This document shows, one piece after another, positions 58,637-64,000 of a stretch of 64,000 nucleotides of DNA. Numbering within the stretch: position 1 is the first letter of the stretch; each line of letters opens with the position of its first letter. The translations under genes were made by a program, and so were the position numbers. The notes under the pieces were generated by a model. The model searched no databases and was not told where the DNA came from. It saw nothing but the letters and a program-made list of their open reading frames with translations. The stretch is from Pandoraea captiosa (lineage in GTDB: Bacteria > Pseudomonadota > Gammaproteobacteria > Burkholderiales > Burkholderiaceae): NCBI RefSeq assembly GCF_902459775.1, contig NZ_CABPSQ010000007.1, forward strand, positions 1 through 64,000, in the 5' to 3' direction.

Positions 58637-58663
58637 TCAATTTTGTCGCCGGACTGCCGTAAA
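58637..58663 (+). promoter_or_regulatory. Probable sigma-28 promoter of flgKL
   Basis: TCAATTTT, an 11-bp spacer and GCCGTAAA match the FliA pattern at 6 of 8 positions each. The site lies 67 bp before the flgK start. Late expression of flgKL from such a promoter is known in enterobacteria. Confidence 0.55.
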
Positions 58664-58730
58664 CACATCGGTAACGGTGCGCGAGCGGGTTTTCGCCGCG
58701 GGGCGCGCCTCCAACATAAGCCGCGAGATC

Positions 58731-60719
58731 ATGAGCCTAATCAATATTGGCATGAGCGGGCTGAACGCCGCCCAGTTCGCCCTCAGCACCACCGGCAATA
58801 ACGTCGCCAACTCGGGCACGGCCGGTTACAACCGTCAGATCGTCGATTACGCCCAGGCCGCCAGCCAGTACGCCGGTGTAGGCTATCTGGGCACGGGCGT
58901 GCTGGTCAACGACGTCTCGCGCGTGTACAGCCAGTTCCTGTCGAACCAGACGAATCAGGCGCAGACCCAGTTCAGCCAGCTCGATACGTACTACCAGCAG
59001 ATCTCGCAGATCAATAACGCGCTGGGCAGCTCCACGACCGGCCTGTCGGCCACGATGAGCCAGTTCTTCACGAACTTGCAGAATATCGTCTCGGCCCCGG
59101 CCAACTCGGCCACGCGCGCCACGGTCGTGTCCTCGGCGCAAACGCTCGCGAGCATGTTTCAGTCGCTCTCGGGCACGCTGTCCACGCTGCGCAGCAGCAC
59201 GAACGCCAGCATTTCGCAGTCGACCGACCAGATCAACGTCTACGCCAAGCAGATTGCGGAACTGAACGACGCCATCGTGCAGGCGCAGGCCAATGGCGGC
59301 GGTGCGACCCCGAACGACCTGCTCGACCAGCGCGACCTCGCCGTCTCGCAGCTCAACGCCATCATTCAGACGAACGTGGTCAAGGCGTCGGACGGCTCGT
59401 ACAGCGTTTTCGTCGGCAACGGCCAGTCGCTCGTGACGGGCAACTCGGCGTATCAGCTCACGACCGTGGCGTCGACCAACGACCCCTCGGAACTGACCAT
59501 CGCCTATGTGACGCCCAATGGCACCAAGGTGCCGGTGCCGGAATCGTCGATCACCGGCGGCTCGCTCGCCGGCCTGCTGTCGTTCCGCAGCGGTGCACTC
59601 ACGCAGGCGCAGAACGCGCTGGGCCAGATCGGCCTGTCGCTCGCGGGCACCTTCAACGCGCAGAACAAACTGGGCCTGGACCTGTACGGCCAGCTCGGCG
59701 GCAACATTTTCACCGTTCCGCAGCCGACCATCGTCGCCAATACGAAGAACTCCAACGGTGCGGTGCTCAATTCGACGATCACCGACGCCTCGAAGGTCAC
59801 GGCCAGCGACTACAACGTGACGTTCGACGGCACCACCTACACCATGACCCGCTCGTCGGACGGTGCGAAGTGGACTGCCCCGGTGCCTGCCACCGCCGGC
59901 GCGCCGCTCGCGTTCACGGACAGTACCGGTGCTGCATTCGATGACGGTTTCAACGTCACGGTCGGCACCAACGTCGCGGGCGACAGCTTTACGATCGAAC
60001 CCACGCGCAACGCGGCGGGCAACATCGGCGTGGCGATCACCGATCCGGGCAAGATTGCGCTGGCCGCCCCGATCCTGGCCTCCACACCGTCGACCAACAC
60101 CGGCTCGCTCAAGACGGACCAGGGGTCGGTCGACGCGAACTACCTGACCAACGTGCTGACCTCGCCGGTCAGCTTCACGTTCAGCAAGGATCCCACGACC
60201 GGGGCCATCACCCTGGTCGCACCGTCGCCGATGACGGTGACGGTCAACGGCACGACCACCACGTATGCCGCGGGCGACACGGTGCCTTACGATGCCACGA
60301 GCGGCGCAAAGATTACGCTGGGCGGCATGACGGTCAACATCAGCGGCACGCCCGCCGACGGCGACAAGCTGACGATCGCGCCGAACAGCGCCGGCGCCAC
60401 CACGGATAACCGCAACGGTCTGGCGCTCTCGGCCCTGCAAAACGACAAGACCAAGGTCGGCGGCAAGGATTCGTACGCCTCCGCTTACGCGAATCTGGTC
60501 TCGTACGTCGGCTCGACCACGAACACCTACAAGGCGACGAGCGCCGCGCAGCAAACGTTGCTCAAGCAGGCGCAGACCGCCCAGCAGTCCAATTCCGGCG
60601 TGAGCCTCGACGAAGAGGCCGCCAACCTGATCAAGTTCCAACAGCTCTATCAGGCCAACTCGAAGGTCATCCAGACCGCGTCGCAGTTGTTCGACACGAT
60701 CTTGCAGATGGTCAACTAA
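58731..60719 (+). CDS. flgK: FlgK, hook-filament junction protein 1
   Basis: The 662-residue protein starts MSLINIGMSGLNAAQFALST with the axial motif TTGNNVANSGTAGYNRQIVD. It ends with the family helix SLDEEAANLIKFQQLYQANS and VIQTASQLFDTILQMV. A large Ser/Thr/Asp-rich insertion fills the centre. An in-frame ATG upstream would put the promoter inside the gene, so ATG 58731 is chosen. Confidence 0.97.
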   Translation: MSLINIGMSGLNAAQFALSTTGNNVANSGTAGYNRQIVDYAQAASQYAGVGYLGTGVLVNDVSRVYSQFLSNQTNQAQTQFSQLDTYYQQISQINNALGSSTTGLSATMSQFFTNLQNIVSAPANSATRATVVSSAQTLASMFQSLSGTLSTLRSSTNASISQSTDQINVYAKQIAELNDAIVQAQANGGGATPNDLLDQRDLAVSQLNAIIQTNVVKASDGSYSVFVGNGQSLVTGNSAYQLTTVASTNDPSELTIAYVTPNGTKVPVPESSITGGSLAGLLSFRSGALTQAQNALGQIGLSLAGTFNAQNKLGLDLYGQLGGNIFTVPQPTIVANTKNSNGAVLNSTITDASKVTASDYNVTFDGTTYTMTRSSDGAKWTAPVPATAGAPLAFTDSTGAAFDDGFNVTVGTNVAGDSFTIEPTRNAAGNIGVAITDPGKIALAAPILASTPSTNTGSLKTDQGSVDANYLTNVLTSPVSFTFSKDPTTGAITLVAPSPMTVTVNGTTTTYAAGDTVPYDATSGAKITLGGMTVNISGTPADGDKLTIAPNSAGATTDNRNGLALSALQNDKTKVGGKDSYASAYANLVSYVGSTTNTYKATSAAQQTLLKQAQTAQQSNSGVSLDEEAANLIKFQQLYQANSKVIQTASQLFDTILQMVN

Positions 60720-60737
60720 GGCTGAGGAGACGACACG

Positions 60738-61973
60738 ATGCGCATCAGCACCAGCATGATTTTCGATCAGGGGTCGTCGGCCATGAGCCGTAACGTCGCC
60801 GATCTGCTCAACACACAAGCGCAGCTATCGTCGGGCAAGCGCGTGACCACGCCGAGCGACGATCCGCTCGCGTCGGCCCAGGCCGTGGCCATTTCGCAGG
60901 CCAAGGACATGAACGGGCAGTACGCCACGAACCGCGGTGCGGCCACGACGGCGCTCCAGCTCGAAGACCAGACCTTCGGCAGCATCATCAATACGCTGCA
61001 ACACGTCATGTCGCAGGTGGTGGCAGCGGGCAGCGCCTCGCTCAACGACAACGACCGCTCGGCCATTGCGACCGATCTGCAATCGAGCTACCAGCAACTG
61101 CTCTCGCTGGCCAACACGACGGATGCGAACGGCCAGTACCTGTTCTCGGGGTTCATGGGCAACTCGGCCGCGTACGTCTCCACGCCGACCGGCGCCAGCT
61201 ACGCGGGCGACACCGGCATTCGCTACGTGCAGGTCTCCGCCGGCCGTCAGATCGCGATCAACGACATCGGCTCGAACATTTTCCAGGCGATCCAGCCTGC
61301 CACGGCAAGCACGGTGATCAGCGGCAGCCTGTCGAACACCGGCACGGCCACGTTCACGCCGGTCTCGACGACGGACGTGACCAACCCGGGGGCGAATCAC
61401 CAGTTCTCGATCGGCTTCGCGATCGACAACACGACCACGCCGCCGACCACGAACTACACGATCAAGGATCTGACCGACACCACGGTGCCCGACGTCACGG
61501 GCGTGTACACGTCGGGTCAGCCGATTACGTTCGCGGGCAAGTCGGTGACGTTTACGGGCACACCAGCCACGGGCGACGCCTACACGGTCGCCCCCGCAGG
61601 CAATTCGAATACGAACGTGTTCGACAACCTGCAAGCGCTGATCAATACGCTCAAGACGCCGGTGGGCTTGCAGGGACCGTCGGGCACGGCGAATCTGAGC
61701 AATGCGCTCACCACGTTCAACCAGATGTTCGGCAACACTTACGACAACGTGACCACCGTGCGCACGACCGTCGGCTCGCGCCTGAACGAACTGACGACGC
61801 TCGGGGACATCGGCAGCGCCAACGATCTCGCGTATTCGTCTCAGTTGCAGGACCTGCTGGACGTGGACATCATTTCGGCCACGAGCCAGTTCGCGCAGCA
61901 ACAGGCGTCGCTGCAAGCCTCGCAGCAAACCTTCATCCAGACGCAGAAGCTTTCGCTGTTCAGCCTGCTCTGA
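60738..61973 (+). CDS. flgL: FlgL, hook-filament junction protein 3
   Basis: The 411-residue product has the flagellin-like N-terminus (LLNTQAQLSSGKRVTTPSDD) and C-terminus (LQDLLDVDIISATSQFAQQQ, then a hydrophobic end). It joins FlgK to the filament. It is 18 bp after flgK with a GAGGAG site. A terminator follows. Confidence 0.97.
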   Translation: MRISTSMIFDQGSSAMSRNVADLLNTQAQLSSGKRVTTPSDDPLASAQAVAISQAKDMNGQYATNRGAATTALQLEDQTFGSIINTLQHVMSQVVAAGSASLNDNDRSAIATDLQSSYQQLLSLANTTDANGQYLFSGFMGNSAAYVSTPTGASYAGDTGIRYVQVSAGRQIAINDIGSNIFQAIQPATASTVISGSLSNTGTATFTPVSTTDVTNPGANHQFSIGFAIDNTTTPPTTNYTIKDLTDTTVPDVTGVYTSGQPITFAGKSVTFTGTPATGDAYTVAPAGNSNTNVFDNLQALINTLKTPVGLQGPSGTANLSNALTTFNQMFGNTYDNVTTVRTTVGSRLNELTTLGDIGSANDLAYSSQLQDLLDVDIISATSQFAQQQASLQASQQTFIQTQKLSLFSLL

Positions 61974-61993
61974 TATCGGCAGGTGCAGTGACG

Positions 61994-62024
61994 ACGGGCC
62001 ACCTTGGGTGGCCCGTTTCGTTTT
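61994..62024. terminator. Rho-independent terminator between flgL and fliR
   Basis: ACGGGCCACC (61994-62003) pairs with GGTGGCCCGT (62007-62016), followed by TTCGTTTT on the + strand. It ends flgKL. The convergent fliR message ends nearby. Confidence 0.88.
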
Positions 62025-62133
62025 GGACGGATGAACCGGCGGGGAAGCCCGCAAGAATGTCGGCGTGAACGTCGGCGTGAATGTCCGCGTGAAAGCTGAC
62101 GGCCGACAAAATGGCTGACGATAGCGCTTCCGT

Positions 62134-62925
62134 TCAGGGCTTTGGCACGAAAGCCGCCGTTGCCCGGACCATCATGTCGATGCCGATGGCATTGAAGTGG
62201 TCCATGACCGGTGCGATACGCGGCATCATCAGCTCCAGCACCACCAGACCGACGCCCAGCGTGAGCGGAAAACCCACCGCGAAGATGTTCAGCTGCGGGG
62301 CGGCGCGATTCAGAATGCCCAGCGCCAGATTGCAGATCAGCAGGGCGGCGACGAGCGGCAACGACAACATGAGCGCCAGCGTGAACAACTGACCGCCCAG
62401 CATGGCCAGGTAATGCCACCCCCCCACGGACAACGGCGTGCTCGATATCGGCAACACGGCGAAGCTCTGGACCAGCGTGGCGTACATGACCAGATGCCCG
62501 TTGGTCGCGAGGAACACGAGCATGATGACCACGTTGAGCAGCATGCCGAGCACGGCGGTGCTGCCGTCGGCGTTGGGGTTGAGCAGCGTGGCGAAGGACA
62601 GCCCCATTTGCAGACCGACGAAATCGCCCGCCATGCTCACCGCAGAGAACACGACCTGCATGCACCAGCCGAGCGCCGCACCGATCATCATCTGCTGAGC
62701 GAGGATCCACAGGCCTTCCCACGAGAACGGGGAGACGGCGGGCGCCGGAGCGATCACCGGCGCGAGCGTGAGCGCGACGATGCCCGCGAGCCCGATCTTC
62801 ACGGTGCCGGGTACACGCGAGTCGCCGAAAAGCGGGGCCGTCATCGACAGCGCGAGCAGACGCACGAACGGATAGAGGAACGTCGCAATGACGCCGGAGA
62901 GCTGATCGTAGGTGAAGCTGATCAA
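62134..62925 (-). CDS. fliR: FliR, flagellar export gate protein
   Basis: The 263-residue protein has six hydrophobic segments with family features (FVRLLALSMTAPLFGDSRVP, GDFVGLQMGLSFATLLNP). With FliP and FliQ it forms the export pore. Its start lies 12 bp after the fliQ stop. It runs convergent to flgL. Confidence 0.96.
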   Translation of the reverse strand: MISFTYDQLSGVIATFLYPFVRLLALSMTAPLFGDSRVPGTVKIGLAGIVALTLAPVIAPAPAVSPFSWEGLWILAQQMMIGAALGWCMQVVFSAVSMAGDFVGLQMGLSFATLLNPNADGSTAVLGMLLNVVIMLVFLATNGHLVMYATLVQSFAVLPISSTPLSVGGWHYLAMLGGQLFTLALMLSLPLVAALLICNLALGILNRAAPQLNIFAVGFPLTLGVGLVVLELMMPRIAPVMDHFNAIGIDMMVRATAAFVPKP

Positions 62926-62937
62926 GGTCGAGGCGGC

Positions 62938-63207
62938 TTACCCGACGAGGCCGGGAATGCCGGTGAGCAACTGACGCATGTAGTCGACCATGAGATTGAG
63001 CATCCACGGACCGGCGACCACCAGCGTGATGAACACGGCGAGCAGTTTGGGGATGAACGACAGCGTCATTTCGTTGATTTGCGTGGCGGCCTGAAACAGG
63101 CTCACCAGCAGGCCGGACACGAGCGCGACGATCAACAGCGGTGCGGCGAGCAGCAGGCAGACCTGCATTGCCTGATGCGCCAGCGCCATGACGGTTTCCG
63201 GAGTCAT
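62938..63207 (-). CDS. fliQ: FliQ, flagellar export gate protein
   Basis: The 89-residue protein has two hydrophobic helices with the family motif PLLIVALVSGLLVSLFQAAT and QINEMTLSFIPKLLAV. It lies between fliP and fliR in the usual order. Confidence 0.96.
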   Translation of the reverse strand: MTPETVMALAHQAMQVCLLLAAPLLIVALVSGLLVSLFQAATQINEMTLSFIPKLLAVFITLVVAGPWMLNLMVDYMRQLLTGIPGLVG

Positions 63208-63223
63208 CTCAGTCGCCCCCGCG

Positions 63224-64000
63224 CTACATCGTGAAGCTCTGGGCGAGCGAGCCCAGCAGCAATTGCCAGCCGTCGACCACCACGAACAGCATGAGCTTGA
63301 AAGGCAGCGAGACAGTGGACGGCGACACCATCATCATCCCCATGGCCATCAGCACGCTGGCGACCACCAGATCGATGATGAGGAACGGAATGAAGATCGT
63401 GAAGCCGATCTGGAACGCGGTCTTGAGCTCGCTCGTCGCGAAGGCGGGCACGAGAATGCGCATCGGCACATCTTCGGGGCCGTTCATCGGCGGGGTCTTG
63501 GCGAGCTTGGCGAAGAGCGCGAGGTCCGCCTCGCGCGTCTGCTTGAGCATGAACGCGTGGAACGGCTTGGCGCCGGTGTCGACTGCCTGCTCAAAACTGA
63601 TCTTGTTCGCGGCGAACGGCTGATAGGCGTTGGTGTAGACCTGATCGAACACGGGCGACATGACGAAGAACGTCAGGAACAGCGCCAGACCGATCAGGAT
63701 CTGGTTCGGCGGCGAGGTCGTCACGCCGATGGCATGGCGCAGCAGCGAGAGCACGATGATGATGCGCGTGAAGGCGGTCATCATGAGCAACATCGCGGGC
63801 AGGAAGCCCAGCGACGTGAGCAGCAGCATCGTCTGCACGGACAGCGAATAGGTCTGTCCGCCGCCGGGCGCCGGTGTCGTGGTGAAGGCGGGCAGAGTCG
63901 CCTGCGCCAGGGCGATGCCCGGCAATGCCAGACAGACGAGGCATGCGAGCGCCAGACCGAGGGTCAGGCCAAGGGACAGACCGGCCTTGCGTGCAGCAAA
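63224..64000 (-). CDS. fliP: FliP, flagellar export gate protein (5' end outside window)
   Basis: The visible part covers 258 codons. A signal-peptide-like hydrophobic stretch runs to the window edge ([19 protein letters not shown]), so the true start lies to the right. The mature part has the conserved [21 protein letters not shown] and [17 protein letters not shown], and the C-terminal membrane segments. The frame stays open to the last base, so an internal TTG at 63925 is not the start. Confidence 0.95.
   Translation of the reverse strand, partial: FAARKAGLSLGLTLGLALACLVCLALPGIALAQATLPAFTTTPAPGGGQTYSLSVQTMLLLTSLGFLPAMLLMMTAFTRIIIVLSLLRHAIGVTTSPPNQILIGLALFLTFFVMSPVFDQVYTNAYQPFAANKISFEQAVDTGAKPFHAFMLKQTREADLALFAKLAKTPPMNGPEDVPMRILVPAFATSELKTAFQIGFTIFIPFLIIDLVVASVLMAMGMMMVSPSTVSLPFKLMLFVVVDGWQLLLGSLAQSFTM

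Overview
The window reads as chromosomal DNA of a GC-rich, flagellated betaproteobacterium of the Burkholderiaceae. Pandoraea is my best guess, inferred from gene order and protein style rather than from any comparison I could run. Two layouts meet here: an origin-proximal block (oriC, parS sites, mnmG-rsmG-parA-parB-atp) and a large motility block (flhDC-motAB-che-flhBAFG-fliA-flgNMA-flgBCDEFGHIJKL-fliRQP).

Region 1 (1-4774) is the right end of an integrative conjugative element of the Tn4371 type. It holds the tail of trbL, then trbF, trbG, trbI, a small DUF2274-type gene and one cargo gene with a C2H2-like motif. A TTTTTCAT octamer at 4767-4774 is the likely attR.

Region 2 (4775-6602) carries no protein gene. 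It has two perfect and three near-perfect DnaA boxes with T-rich and inverted-repeat DNA (oriC, about 4885-5125), six parS sites, a ~224-bp tandem array and five copies of a 70-bp palindromic element. All five copies share a 24-nt loop, while the arm sequences differ between the first two and the last three. This is the most unusual DNA in the window.

Region 3 (6603-13000) holds mnmG (with a seventh parS inside it), rsmG, a periplasmic lipocalin, parA, parB and an SLC13/ArsB-type permease. Region 4 (13148-20866) is the complete F1Fo ATP synthase operon atpIBEFHAGDC, with a good sigma-70 promoter and a terminator. Region 5 (20867-24268) has an acyl-CoA synthetase behind a LiuR-like palindrome, and a Bcr/CflA-type MFS exporter.

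Region 6 (24269-64000) is the motility locus. FlhDC heads it. MotAB, a CheY-like protein, CheA, CheW, three chemoreceptors, CheR, CheD, CheB, CheY and CheZ form the chemotaxis set. FlhB, FlhA, FlhF, FlhG and FliA follow, then the divergent flgAMN and flgB-L operons. The window ends inside fliP of a convergent fliPQR set. Sigma-28-type promoters are visible before motA, flgM and flgK, and a possible one lies in the flhDC leader. The first chemoreceptor is interrupted by an in-frame amber codon that cuts off its CheR/CheB-docking tail, and a small gene between fliA and flgN looks frameshifted.
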